NCBI RefSeq assembly: GCF_020639365.1
Contig: NZ_JAINUL010000001.1
Coordinates: forward strand, 2,245,951 to 2,309,950
DNA: 64,000 bases
Source: Streptomyces flavotricini
Lineage (GTDB): Bacteria > Actinomycetota > Actinomycetes > Streptomycetales > Streptomycetaceae
Reading direction: 5' to 3'
The translations under genes were made by a program, and so were the position numbers. Below are positions 1 through 8,012 of this stretch, piece by piece. The notes beneath the pieces were generated by a model. The model saw only the letters and a list, made by a program, of their open reading frames with translations. It did no database searches and was not told where the DNA came from. The first letter of the stretch is position 1; each line of letters opens with the position of its first letter.

Positions 1-1525
1 GGACGGTGGTGATGATGGTGGCGCCGCCCGGGGAACCCACCGCGAGCACCGGGCGCCCGTGCTCCAGCACGATGGTCGGGGACATGGACGAGCGCGGCCG
101 CTTGCCGGGGCCGGGCAGGTTCGGGTCCGGGACCCCGGGGGCCGCCGGTGCGAAGGAGAAGTCGGTCAGCTCGTTGTTGAGGAGGAACCCGCGGCCCGGG
201 ACGGTGATCGCGCTGCCGCCGGTGGACTCGATGGTCAGGGTGTAGGAGACGACGTTGCCCCAGCGGTCGGCGACCGTCAGGTGCGTGGTGTTCTCGCCCT
301 CGTACGTGGTGGGTGCGGCCTGCCCGGCGCCGCCGCAGGCCGCCGGGTGGCGCGGGTCCCCGGGGGCCAGCGGGCTGGTCAGCGTACGGTCTGGGGAGAT
401 CAGGCAGCCGCGCGAGTCGGCGAACCGCTGCGAGAGCAGTTCCCGCGTGGGGACGTTCTCGGCGGCCGGGTCGCCGACCCAGCGGCCGCGGTCGGCGAAG
501 GAGATCCGCGAGGCCTCGATGAACCGGTGGAGGTACTGGGTCTCGGACAGCTTCGACAGGTCGGTGCGCTCCAGGATGTTGAGCGCCTCGCCGACGGTGG
601 TGCCGCCCGAGGAGGAGGGCGCCATGCCGTACACGTCGAGGCCGCGGTAGCCCACTTCGGTCGGGGCCTGGCGCTTGGCCCCGTACGCGCGCAGGTCGCC
701 GGTGGTCAGGTCGCCGGAGCGGACGATCCGGGTGGCGGCCGGGTCCACGGGGGGCTTGCGGACGGCCCGGACGACGTCCTCGCCGATCGGGCCCCGGTAG
801 AGCGCGCCGGTGCCCTTGCGGCCCAGCTCGGCGTAGGTGGCCGCCAGGTCGGGGTTCTTGAAGGTGGAACCGACGACCGGCAGGGCCCCGCCCGGCAGGA
901 ACAGCTTCGCGGTGTCCGGGAAGTCCTTGAACCGGTCCTGGTTGAGCTCCGTCTGCGCCCGGAACGTCGGGTCGACGGTGAACCCGTCGCGGGCCAGCTT
1001 CTCGGCGGGCTTGAGCATCTGGCCGAGCGACCGGGTGCCCCAGGCGTCCAGCGCGCTCTTCCAGGTGGCCGGGGTGCCGGGGACGCCGACGCTGCGGCCG
1101 CTGGTCTGGCCCTGCTCGAAGGGGATGGGGACGCCGTTCTCCTGGAACAGGGTTTCCGTCGCCGTCGCGGGCGCGGTCTCGCGGCCGTCGATGGTCTGCA
1201 CCCGGCGCGACCCGGCGTCGTAGTAGACGAAGTAGCCGCCCCCGCCGATGCCGGCCGAGTACGGCTCGGTCACCCCGAGCGCGGCGGCCGTCGCGACGGC
1301 GGCGTCCACGGCGTTGCCCCCGGAGCGCAGCACCGCGATGCCGACGGCCGAGGCGTCGGCGTCGACACTGGCGACGGCCCCTCCGTACCCGGCGGCGACC
1401 GGAACCTTGGCCGGAGTGCCCGGGCTACCGCCGGACGCCGCTGACGGCGGGGCTGCCGCGCCGGTGGACACCAGCGCTCCGGTGAGGGCGACGAGCACTA
1501 ACTGACGTGTGGCGGAGCGACGCAT
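1..1525 (-). CDS. ggt: gamma-glutamyltransferase, secreted, C-terminus cut by window edge
   Basis: This is an Ntn-hydrolase that transfers or hydrolyses gamma-glutamyl groups, for example of glutathione, outside the cell. The reading frame is open from ATG at 1525 to the window edge, about 508 residues of an expected 570-600. The N-terminus is a signal peptide (MRRSATRQLVLVALTGALVS). Seen next are the early motif RSGGNAVDAAVA, the autoprocessing site GENTTHLTVAD with the presumed nucleophile Thr413 (codon 287-289), and the substrate loop GSPGGATIIT at the edge. Proenzymes of this family cleave themselves just before that Thr to give large and small subunits. The gene is transcribed away from the hypothetical gene at 1647. 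The call is firm; the exact substrate is not known. Confidence 0.93.
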   Translation of the reverse strand, partial: MRRSATRQLVLVALTGALVSTGAAAPPSAASGGSPGTPAKVPVAAGYGGAVASVDADASAVGIAVLRSGGNAVDAAVATAAALGVTEPYSAGIGGGGYFVYYDAGSRRVQTIDGRETAPATATETLFQENGVPIPFEQGQTSGRSVGVPGTPATWKSALDAWGTRSLGQMLKPAEKLARDGFTVDPTFRAQTELNQDRFKDFPDTAKLFLPGGALPVVGSTFKNPDLAATYAELGRKGTGALYRGPIGEDVVRAVRKPPVDPAATRIVRSGDLTTGDLRAYGAKRQAPTEVGYRGLDVYGMAPSSSGGTTVGEALNILERTDLSKLSETQYLHRFIEASRISFADRGRWVGDPAAENVPTRELLSQRFADSRGCLISPDRTLTSPLAPGDPRHPAACGGAGQAAPTTYEGENTTHLTVADRWGNVVSYTLTIESTGGSAITVPGRGFLLNNELTDFSFAPAAPGVPDPNLPGPGKRPRSSMSPTIVLEHGRPVLAVGSPGGATIITTV

Positions 1526-1646
1526 CCGAACCTCCAGTCGACGGCCTGTCGCACCCCACCGGACAGGCCTGAACCCTGAACTCGGCACTGTAACTTCACC
1601 GCACCCCCCGCGTCAGGAAGACCACGTGCGGGCTAGCATCCGGCGC

Positions 1647-2372
1647 ATGAACGACGACGTGCGCAACATCGTGCTCGGGGTGGTGGCCACCGCGATCAGC
1701 GGCGGCTTCGGCTGGTTCTCCCGGACCTATCTGTGGCGCCGTACGCTGCGCCGCAAGCAGGCCTTCTTCGGGCTGCCCACCGGCTCCGACTGCCTGTTCG
1801 TGGTCAACCGGCAGATGGGCGGCACGGAAGGGTCGGTGCACCGCAACGACGCTTTCGCACTGCTGGAGATATCCGCCCTGATCAAGGACTGCGGGGCCAA
1901 TCTCCAGATCGTCTCCCACGACTCCGTCCGCCAGGGCTTCGGCGAGCGTGCCGAGTTCTGCGTGGGCGGGCCGGTGTCCAACGCGCGGACGGCGGCGCAC
2001 CTGGCCTCCATGCTGCCGGGCGTCCGGGTCGACCTGTCGAGGGATCCGGGGCCGGACCGCGGGGCGATCCACGTCGGCGGGGAGACGTACCGCTGGGAGA
2101 AGGGCCAGATCGACCACGTACTGCTGGCCCGGCTGACGACCGGGCCGGGCAGCCGCCCGGTGTTCCTCGTCTCCGGGCAGACCGCGATCAGCAACCAGGC
2201 GGGCGCCCGCTACCTGGCGCGCCATCACAAGGACCTGGCGCGCCGCTACCGCGGGGAATCCTTCTGCGTGGTGCTGAAGGTCAACAACTCCGACGCGTAC
2301 GGCCCGGACGTGGTCGACCTGCTGGCGGACGTCACCCGGCAGGCCCGGACACCCGCAGCGGCAACCGTGTGA
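1647..2372 (+). CDS. hypothetical protein with one N-terminal membrane helix
   Basis: This is a 241-residue protein that I do not recognise. Residues about 5-24 (NIVLGVVATAISGGFGWFSR) look like a membrane anchor followed by basic residues, so the body would be cytoplasmic. The rest is a mixed alpha/beta domain with conserved-looking stretches such as NRQMGGTEGS, GGPVSNARTA and FLVSGQTAISNQ. It resembles nucleotide- or ligand-binding Rossmann-type folds only in general pattern. ATG 1647 is chosen because it begins just before the helix; the frame is open upstream to 1509 but that part is low-complexity. The 3' end overlaps the convergent P450 gene by 41 bases. Confidence 0.7.
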   Translation: MNDDVRNIVLGVVATAISGGFGWFSRTYLWRRTLRRKQAFFGLPTGSDCLFVVNRQMGGTEGSVHRNDAFALLEISALIKDCGANLQIVSHDSVRQGFGERAEFCVGGPVSNARTAAHLASMLPGVRVDLSRDPGPDRGAIHVGGETYRWEKGQIDHVLLARLTTGPGSRPVFLVSGQTAISNQAGARYLARHHKDLARRYRGESFCVVLKVNNSDAYGPDVVDLLADVTRQARTPAAATV

Positions 2373-3603
2373 TCCCGTTGATGAAGTTCGAGACCAGCCG
2401 GCGCGGCGGACCGGCGAGTTCGGGAGCCGGCATCGCCGCGCGCCACTCCTCGTGGAGCACGCGCAACTGGAGCCGGGCGAAGTGGGCGCCGAGGCAGACG
2501 TGCGGTCCGTCGCCGAAGGAGACGTGCGGGTTGGGCGTCCTGCCGAGGTCGAGGCGCCCGGGGTCGGTGAAGACGCGCTCGTCGTGGTTGGCGGAGGCGT
2601 GGAAGACCACCACCTTGTCCCCGGCCCGGATCGGCTGCCCGGCGAGCTCGGTGTCGACGGCGGCGGTGCGGCGGAAGCTGAGCACCGGCGGGTGGACGCG
2701 CAGGAGTTCGTCCACCGCGCCGGCCATCGGCACCCGGCCGTCGGCGAGCAGCCGGTACGCGTCCGGGTCGCGCGCCAGGGCCAGCAGGCCGCCGGGGGCC
2801 GCGCTGCGCACGGTGTCGTTCCCCGCGACGGTGAGCAGGAAGAAGAACATCTCCAGTTCGGCCGGTTCCAGTCCGGCCTCCGCGAGGGCGGTCATCACGT
2901 CGTCGCCGGGGTGCCCCCGCTTGTGGGCGGCCAGTTCGCGGGCGTACGCGAACATCTCGCCGAGCAGGGCCGGGGAGCGCGGGTTCAGGGGCTTGCCGTC
3001 GGGGCCGAGCCGGGGCGCGGGCGCGTCCTCGGGATCCTGGTACCCGATGATCCGTACGGTCCACTCCAGCAGCAGGCCCCGGTCGGCGGCCGGAACGCCC
3101 AGCAGGTCGGTCAGGTTGAGCAGCGCGTACTCGTCGGTGACCGCGGCGACCAGGTCGGCGGCGCCGTCCTCGGCCCCGTCCCGGGCGGCGGCCAGCAGCG
3201 TGCGGGCGCGCTCGCGGACCCGGCCCGTGAAGGCGTCGACGCGGGCGGGGGTGAAGGCGCGCGAGACCAGGCGGCGCAGCCGCCCGTGGTCGCCCGCCGC
3301 GCGGCGCGGGTCCTGGTTGAGCATGGTGCGCCGCAGGAACGGCAGGTCGGCCGGGTCCGGGTCGCGGATCTGGGTGGCGCCGAGCCAGGAGGAGTACGTG
3401 GTGTGGTCGCGCAGCACACGGACCACGTCGGCGTGCCGGGTGACCGCCCGGAAGCCGGGGCCGGCGGGCCAGCCGGCGATCTCCGGCTCCTCCTGCCAGG
3501 CCACCGGGTGGTGGTCGCGCAGCAGCCGGTAGCTCGCGTACGGGATCCCGGCCCCGTAGATCCGGGGGTCGAACACGTCGGGCACGTCCGCGGCGGGGTC
3601 CAT
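2332..3603 (-). CDS. cytochrome P450
   Basis: This is a 423-residue heme monooxygenase. It shows the I-helix oxygen-binding motif AGNDTVRSA, the ExxR motif in DELLRVHPP, and the heme loop FGDGPHVCLGAHFARLQ with the thiolate Cys370. The N-terminal half has MLNQDPRRAAGDHGRLRRL, which resembles the MLNxDPPxHTRLR block of the CYP124/125/142 sterol and fatty-acid group; that subfamily placement is only inference. ATG 3603 is preferred over upstream in-frame codons because the sequence before it is compositionally random. It lies 44 bases downstream of the lipoprotein gene on the same strand and may be the last gene of that run. No ferredoxin gene is adjacent, so an unlinked redox partner is expected. 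Confidence 0.93.
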   Translation of the reverse strand: MDPAADVPDVFDPRIYGAGIPYASYRLLRDHHPVAWQEEPEIAGWPAGPGFRAVTRHADVVRVLRDHTTYSSWLGATQIRDPDPADLPFLRRTMLNQDPRRAAGDHGRLRRLVSRAFTPARVDAFTGRVRERARTLLAAARDGAEDGAADLVAAVTDEYALLNLTDLLGVPAADRGLLLEWTVRIIGYQDPEDAPAPRLGPDGKPLNPRSPALLGEMFAYARELAAHKRGHPGDDVMTALAEAGLEPAELEMFFFLLTVAGNDTVRSAAPGGLLALARDPDAYRLLADGRVPMAGAVDELLRVHPPVLSFRRTAAVDTELAGQPIRAGDKVVVFHASANHDERVFTDPGRLDLGRTPNPHVSFGDGPHVCLGAHFARLQLRVLHEEWRAAMPAPELAGPPRRLVSNFINGITRLPLRVSGPAG

Positions 3604-3647
3604 GGGGCCACGGTGGCGGGAGCAGCCGCCCCGCCGCAAGGGGACGG

Positions 3648-4148
3648 TCAGTCGCCGAGTTCGCAGCGGGCGGGGCCGATGTCGGCGTCCGGGCCGAGCA
3701 GGACGACCTGGTACCGCGGTTCGGTGGAGGCCACCGTGCACACCAGCTGCTGGCGGGCCGTCTCGGACAGGGTGGAGACCTTGAAGGGCACGCCGACCCC
3801 GATGGTGTCGGCCGAGATCATGGTCGTCCCGGCGCTGGCGCCCTGTTTCTTGATGTCCAGCACGGGCAGCCGGGTCTCCAGGCCCGCGGCCCTCTGCGCT
3901 TCGTTGGGGCCGACGAGCAGCCGTACGAGGAGCGAGGTCTCCGACACCGAGGGCTGCTCCCTGTCGGGTATGGGGAAGAGCCGCCCGTCGGCCGACACGA
4001 GGTACACCGTCCCCGTGGTCCCGGGCCCTGGCACGACGACCTTCGCGGCGGCTCCGCTCTCGATGACCCCGGTGGGCTTGATCCCGCAGCCGGTGAGCAG
4101 CCCGCCCAGCAGCAAGGCGGCGGCCGCGGCCGCCCGTGTCCGGGTCAT
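3648..4148 (-). CDS. lipoprotein encoded with a two-component system
   Basis: This is a 166-residue exported lipoprotein. The signal peptide ends in the lipobox LLTGC (Cys near 21), so it should be anchored outside the membrane. The mature part is short and has no catalytic motif that I can recognise. Its layout (VYLVSADGRLFPIP, then two beta-rich blocks) resembles small GerMN-like domains found in actinobacterial lipoproteins, which is inference. Its ATG overlaps the kinase stop codon as ATGA at 4145-4148, so it is translationally coupled to the kinase. That suggests a role as an accessory sensor or negative regulator of the kinase, as known for CseA with CseB/CseC. Confidence 0.8.
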   Translation of the reverse strand: MTRTRAAAAAALLLGGLLTGCGIKPTGVIESGAAAKVVVPGPGTTGTVYLVSADGRLFPIPDREQPSVSETSLLVRLLVGPNEAQRAAGLETRLPVLDIKKQGASAGTTMISADTIGVGVPFKVSTLSETARQQLVCTVASTEPRYQVVLLGPDADIGPARCELGD

Positions 4149-5587
4149 GCGTCGGCCTCCAGGGGCATGTCGAGGGTGAACACCGCTCCCCCGGCGGCGC
4201 CGTTCGCGGCGCGCAGGGTGCCGCCGTGCAGCCGGACGTTCTCCAGGGTGATGGCGAGCCCGAGGCCGCTGCCCGCGGAGCGGGTACGGGCGGCGTCGGC
4301 CTTGAAGAACCGGTCGAAGATGTGCGGCAGCACCTCGGGGGCGATGCCGGGCCCGCTGTCGGCGACTTCGATCAGCAGCCGGGGGCCGTCGGGCCGCGGC
4401 TGCGTGCGCACGCCGACGCGGACGGGGGCGCCGCCGTGCCGGAGGGCGTTGCCGATGAGATTGGCGAGGACCACGTCGAAGCGGCGCGGGTCGAGCCGGG
4501 CGCGGACCTGCGACGGCAGGTCGGTGAGCACCCGCTTGTCGTCCCAGTGGCGGCGCTCGAGGGTCTTGCGGACCGCCTCGGCCACGTCCACGTCGTCGAG
4601 GTTGAGCTCGGCCGCGCGGGCGTCGAAGCGGGATATCTCCATGAGGTCCTCGACGAGGACGGCGAGCTTCCCGGTCTCGGCGCTGACCAGCCGCAGGGCG
4701 GCGGCCGTATCGGGGTCGAGGCGCTCGGCCTCCTCGTCCAGGACCTCGGTGACGGCGAGCATCCCGGCGAGCGGGGTGCGCAGTTCGTGGGAGACGTCGG
4801 AGGCGAAGCGGCGGGCCCGGGCCTCGGCCTCGCGCAGTTCGTCCACCGACTGTTCGAGGGCGCCGGCCGTCTCGTTGAAGGTGCGGGCGAGTCCGGCGAG
4901 CTCGTCGGAGCCGCGGACCTCGATCCGCGTGTCGAGGCGGCCGCTGCCGAGCCGCTGGGCGGCGCGGCGCATGTCCCGTACGGGGCGCAGCACGCTGCGC
5001 GCGGCGAGCAGGGCGGGGATGACGGCGATGGCGAGGCCCGGGACGGCGCCGCGCTTGGCGGCTTCGACCATGGCCTCGACCGTCTTGCCCTCGGTGGTCA
5101 GGGGCATCGTCGCGAAGAGGATCAGGCCGGTGGGTTCCCGGACGTCCTGGTGGAGCCAGACGGCCGGCATGCCGACGGCGAGGTACGGTCTGCCCGCGGG
5201 ATCGGTCACCCGTTGGAAGGCGCCGTGCGGATGGGCCGTCACCTGGCGGCGGAGCTCGTCGGTGACCACGGTGGAGGTGGGCGCGCTGGTGCTGGAGGCC
5301 CGCAGGGTGCCGTACTCGCCGAAGACGTTCCAGGGGTTCGGCTTGCCCTTCTTCCCCAGCTCGGTGACGACCCGCTGGAGCTGTGCCTGGTCCAGCGGCA
5401 GGTCGAGCGGCAGGGTCTCGATCTGGTCGCGCAGGGTGCTGACCGCGGTGTCCTGGCTCTGCTTGAGCACCGCCGTGCGGGCCTGCTGGTAGGTCAGCGT
5501 GGCCGTGGTCACCGCGCTGATCGCGGCGACCAGCAGGAAGGCCGCGATCAGCCGGGTGCGCAGTCCGAGCGGCGCGATGCGCCTCAC
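4145..5587 (-). CDS. sensor histidine kinase (HAMP, HisKA, HATPase)
   Basis: This is a 480-residue membrane kinase, partner of the response regulator just upstream. A first membrane helix (about residues 9-29) is followed by an extracytoplasmic sensor region of about 150 residues. A second helix near GLAIAVIPALLAA leads into a HAMP linker. The phospho-acceptor His267 lies in DVSHELRTPL, then the N box (LIGNALRHGG), G1 (DSGPGI), F (FDRFFKAD) and G2 (GSGLGLAI). The GTG start at 5587 overlaps the regulator stop TGA at 5584-5586. Kinase and regulator look closest to the AfsQ/Cse group of Streptomyces, but I do not assign a name. Confidence 0.92.
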   Translation of the reverse strand: MRRIAPLGLRTRLIAAFLLVAAISAVTTATLTYQQARTAVLKQSQDTAVSTLRDQIETLPLDLPLDQAQLQRVVTELGKKGKPNPWNVFGEYGTLRASSTSAPTSTVVTDELRRQVTAHPHGAFQRVTDPAGRPYLAVGMPAVWLHQDVREPTGLILFATMPLTTEGKTVEAMVEAAKRGAVPGLAIAVIPALLAARSVLRPVRDMRRAAQRLGSGRLDTRIEVRGSDELAGLARTFNETAGALEQSVDELREAEARARRFASDVSHELRTPLAGMLAVTEVLDEEAERLDPDTAAALRLVSAETGKLAVLVEDLMEISRFDARAAELNLDDVDVAEAVRKTLERRHWDDKRVLTDLPSQVRARLDPRRFDVVLANLIGNALRHGGAPVRVGVRTQPRPDGPRLLIEVADSGPGIAPEVLPHIFDRFFKADAARTRSAGSGLGLAITLENVRLHGGTLRAANGAAGGAVFTLDMPLEADA

Positions 5588-6267
5588 AGCGGGCCGAAGC
5601 GGTAGCCGAAGCCGCGCACGGTCTGGATGTAGCGGGGGCTGCCCGCGGGGTCCTCGATTTTGGTGCGCAGGCGGCGTACGCAGGCGTCCACGAGCCGGGC
5701 GTCGGCGTGGTAACTGTGCTCCCACACGTACTCCAGGAGCTGCTGACGGGAGAAGACCTGCTCGGGCGAGGCCGACAGGTGCAGCAGGAGTTTGATCTCG
5801 CTGGGGGCGAGGGGGACGCGTTCGCCGTTCTTGGCGACGGCCAGTCCGGCCCGGTCGATGGCGAGCTCGCCGTGGAACTCGACCTCGGGCCGGCTGCCCG
5901 CCGGGGCGCCGAGGCGGCGGAGCACGGCCCGGATGCGGGCCTCGATGACCTCGGTGCGGGCGGGTTTGACGATGTAGTCGTCGGCGCCGGCTTCGAGGCC
6001 GACGACTATGTCGAAGTCGTCGCCGCGGGCGGTCAGCATGATGATCGGGAGCTGGCTGGTCTCGCGTATGCGGCGGCAGACCTGCACGCCGTTCATCCCG
6101 GGCAGCATGAGGTCGAGCAGGACCAGCTCCGGGAGGAAGGTCCCCATCAGCGCGAGGCCCGCCTCGCCGGTTTCCGCCGCGGCCACCTCGTGGCCGCGCC
6201 GGCGCAGGCCGAGACCCACTCCTTCCCGGATGGAAGGGTCGTCCTCGATCAGCAGTACGCGTGGCAT
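5584..6267 (-). CDS. OmpR-family response regulator
   Basis: This is a 227-residue regulator. The receiver domain (1-120) has the acidic pair EDD at 8-10, the phospho-acceptor Asp52 in LLDLMLPG, the Thr of LTARGDD and the Lys of IVKPA. The C-terminal winged helix (about 130-225) has the recognition region LVDACVRRLRTKIED and ends in the wing sequence TVRGFGYRF. The wording of that block (VWEHSY, RLVDACV) resembles AfsQ1-type regulators of Streptomyces. ATG 6267 lies 40 bases past the true end of the MurJ-like gene, so it may be co-transcribed with the peptidoglycan genes. It is coupled to the kinase by a GTGA overlap. Confidence 0.92.
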   Translation of the reverse strand: MPRVLLIEDDPSIREGVGLGLRRRGHEVAAAETGEAGLALMGTFLPELVLLDLMLPGMNGVQVCRRIRETSQLPIIMLTARGDDFDIVVGLEAGADDYIVKPARTEVIEARIRAVLRRLGAPAGSRPEVEFHGELAIDRAGLAVAKNGERVPLAPSEIKLLLHLSASPEQVFSRQQLLEYVWEHSYHADARLVDACVRRLRTKIEDPAGSPRYIQTVRGFGYRFGPL

Positions 6268-8012
6268 CCGGTCATTATCCAAGACGGTTCGAAGGCTCTT
6301 CCTCCCGCTAACGGCCGGTCTTGCGCCGCAGGGAGTCCAGCAGGTCGGTGATTTCCGTGAGGCCGAGCGGCCTGGCGAGGAGGACGACGACGAGCGCGAG
6401 CGCCGCGGTTCCCGCGCCGACGGCCGCGAAGTCGCCGAGGCCGTCCGCGGCCCGGGCGGCCGCGTGGCCCCGCGGCCCGGGCGGCCGCGTGGCCCGCGGC
6501 GGCCCCGGGCAGGCAGGCGGTCAGCAGCCGCAGGTGGGTGCGGACCGCGGTGGCGCGGCGCTCCGTACGGGTTCCGGTGCGCGGGCCGAGCCGCCGGGCG
6601 AGGGTGTACGCGGTCACCGCCAGGCCCGCGAACAGGGCGACGGAGTAGGCGCCGGCCATGCCGGTGACGGCCCAGCGCGGGGGCAGCAGCAGGTAGGCGG
6701 CGGCGGACAGTCCGGCGTTCAGGGCGGCGATGACCAGGTTCAGGAAGAAGGGGGTCCGGGTGTCCGAGAGGGCGTAGAAGGCGCGCGAGAGGACGTACTG
6801 GCCGGAGAAGGCGATCAGGCCGGGTGCGAAGGCGACGAGCATGCCCGCCATGACCTCGGTGTCGGCGGCGCCGGTGCGCCCGTACCCGAAGACGCTGCCC
6901 ATCACCCAGGGGGCGAGCGCCGCGAAGAGGGCCGCGGCGGGGACGACGAGGGCGGCGCTGGAGCGCAGCGCGTACGACACGTCCCGGCGGAGCGCGCCGA
7001 GGTCGCCGTCGGTGGCGGCCGCACTCATCCGGGGCATCAGGGCGGTCACGAGGGAGACGGTGATGATGCCCTGCGGGACGATCCACAGCTGGTAGGCGTT
7101 GCTGTAGGCGGTGTACCCGGCGCCGCCCGCGAGCCCGGCTTCCACGGCCCGGTGTCCGGTGGCGGTGGAGAGCCGGGTGACGACCCAGTAGCCGATCTGG
7201 TTGGTGAACACGAGCATGACCAGCCAGCCCGCGTTGCGCAGCGGGCGGGCGAGGCCCTGGCCCCGCCAGTCGAAGCGGGGACGCCAGCGGAAGCGGGCGG
7301 CGCGCAGCGAGGGGATGAGCGCGACGGCCTGGATGACGATGCCGGCGGTGGTGCCGAGGCCGAGGAGGCGGGTCTCGCCGGCCGTCAGGGCGTCCGCCGA
7401 GCCGTGGGTGACGTACAGGAAGAGACCGAAGACGCCGATGATCACGAAGTTGTTGAGAACGGGGGTCCACATCATCGCGCCGAACCGGCCGCGGGCGTTC
7501 AGCACCTGGCCGAGCAGGGTGAACAGCCCGTAGAAGAGGATCTGCGGCAGGCAGTACCGGGCCAGGGCCACGGTGGTGCTCGCCTGGCCCCCGGTGTACG
7601 GGGTGTACGCGGCGACGATGAGCGGCGCGGCCACCACGGCGACGGTGGTCAGTACGACGAGCGCCGCGGTGCACGCGGTGAGCAGCCGGTCGGTGTACGC
7701 GGCCCCGCCGTCCTCGTGCTCCTTCGCGGCCCGGACCAGCTCGGGGACGAAGACCGCGTTGAGCGCGCCGCCGATGAGCAGCATGTACAGGATGTTCGGG
7801 ACGGTGTTGGAGACGGCGTAGCCGTCGCCGAGCAGCCCGGTGCCGAGCGCGGCGACGACGACGGCGGAGCGGACGAATCCGGTGGCGCGGGAGACGATCG
7901 AGCCGGCCGCCATGAGGGCGCCGCTGCGCAGTACCGAGGTCTTCCCCGCTGCCGCGCCGGCGGCTGCGTCGGCGGAGGGGCCGGTGGCCGGTCTGGTGTC
8001 GGTGGTGGTCAC
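6249..8012 (-). CDS. MurJ/MviN-like lipid II flippase, C-terminus frameshifted
   Basis: This is a polytopic membrane protein of the MOP superfamily, expected to flip lipid-linked peptidoglycan precursors. It begins with GTG 8012 overlapping the FemAB stop (GTGA). Family features include GSIVSRATGFVRSAVV near the start, NTVPNILYMLLIGGALNAVFVPEL, and repeated membrane segments. As given, the frame runs for 587 codons to 6249, but the last 80 or so residues are an Arg/Pro-rich string unlike a membrane protein. Removing one copy of the 25-bp duplication at 6445-6494 restores a 559-residue protein. Its end would then read through a hydrophobic helix (GTAALALVVVLLARPLGL) and close with LLDSLRRKTGR and TAG at 6308-6310. 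The gene is therefore either mutated or misassembled. Confidence 0.88.
   Translation of the reverse strand: MTTTDTRPATGPSADAAAGAAAGKTSVLRSGALMAAGSIVSRATGFVRSAVVVAALGTGLLGDGYAVSNTVPNILYMLLIGGALNAVFVPELVRAAKEHEDGGAAYTDRLLTACTAALVVLTTVAVVAAPLIVAAYTPYTGGQASTTVALARYCLPQILFYGLFTLLGQVLNARGRFGAMMWTPVLNNFVIIGVFGLFLYVTHGSADALTAGETRLLGLGTTAGIVIQAVALIPSLRAARFRWRPRFDWRGQGLARPLRNAGWLVMLVFTNQIGYWVVTRLSTATGHRAVEAGLAGGAGYTAYSNAYQLWIVPQGIITVSLVTALMPRMSAAATDGDLGALRRDVSYALRSSAALVVPAAALFAALAPWVMGSVFGYGRTGAADTEVMAGMLVAFAPGLIAFSGQYVLSRAFYALSDTRTPFFLNLVIAALNAGLSAAAYLLLPPRWAVTGMAGAYSVALFAGLAVTAYTLARRLGPRTGTRTERRATAVRTHLRLLTACLPGAAAGHAAARAAGPRGRPGRGRPRRLRGRRRGNRGARARRRPPRQAARPHGNHRPAGLPAAQDRPLAGGRAFEPSWIMTGCHAYC
6445..6494. 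repeat. perfect 25-bp tandem duplication inside the MurJ-like gene
   Basis: Bases 6445-6469 and 6470-6494 are identical (25 of 25, starting ccgcggcccgggcgg and ending cgcgtggcc). Since 25 is not a multiple of 3, the extra copy shifts the reading frame of the flippase gene. The unit is almost pure G and C. Confidence 0.97.

Noticed and set aside
4136..5605. long plus-strand frame opposite the histidine kinase
   Set aside because: It is the complementary-strand shadow typical of high-GC DNA; no ribosome site and no motif.
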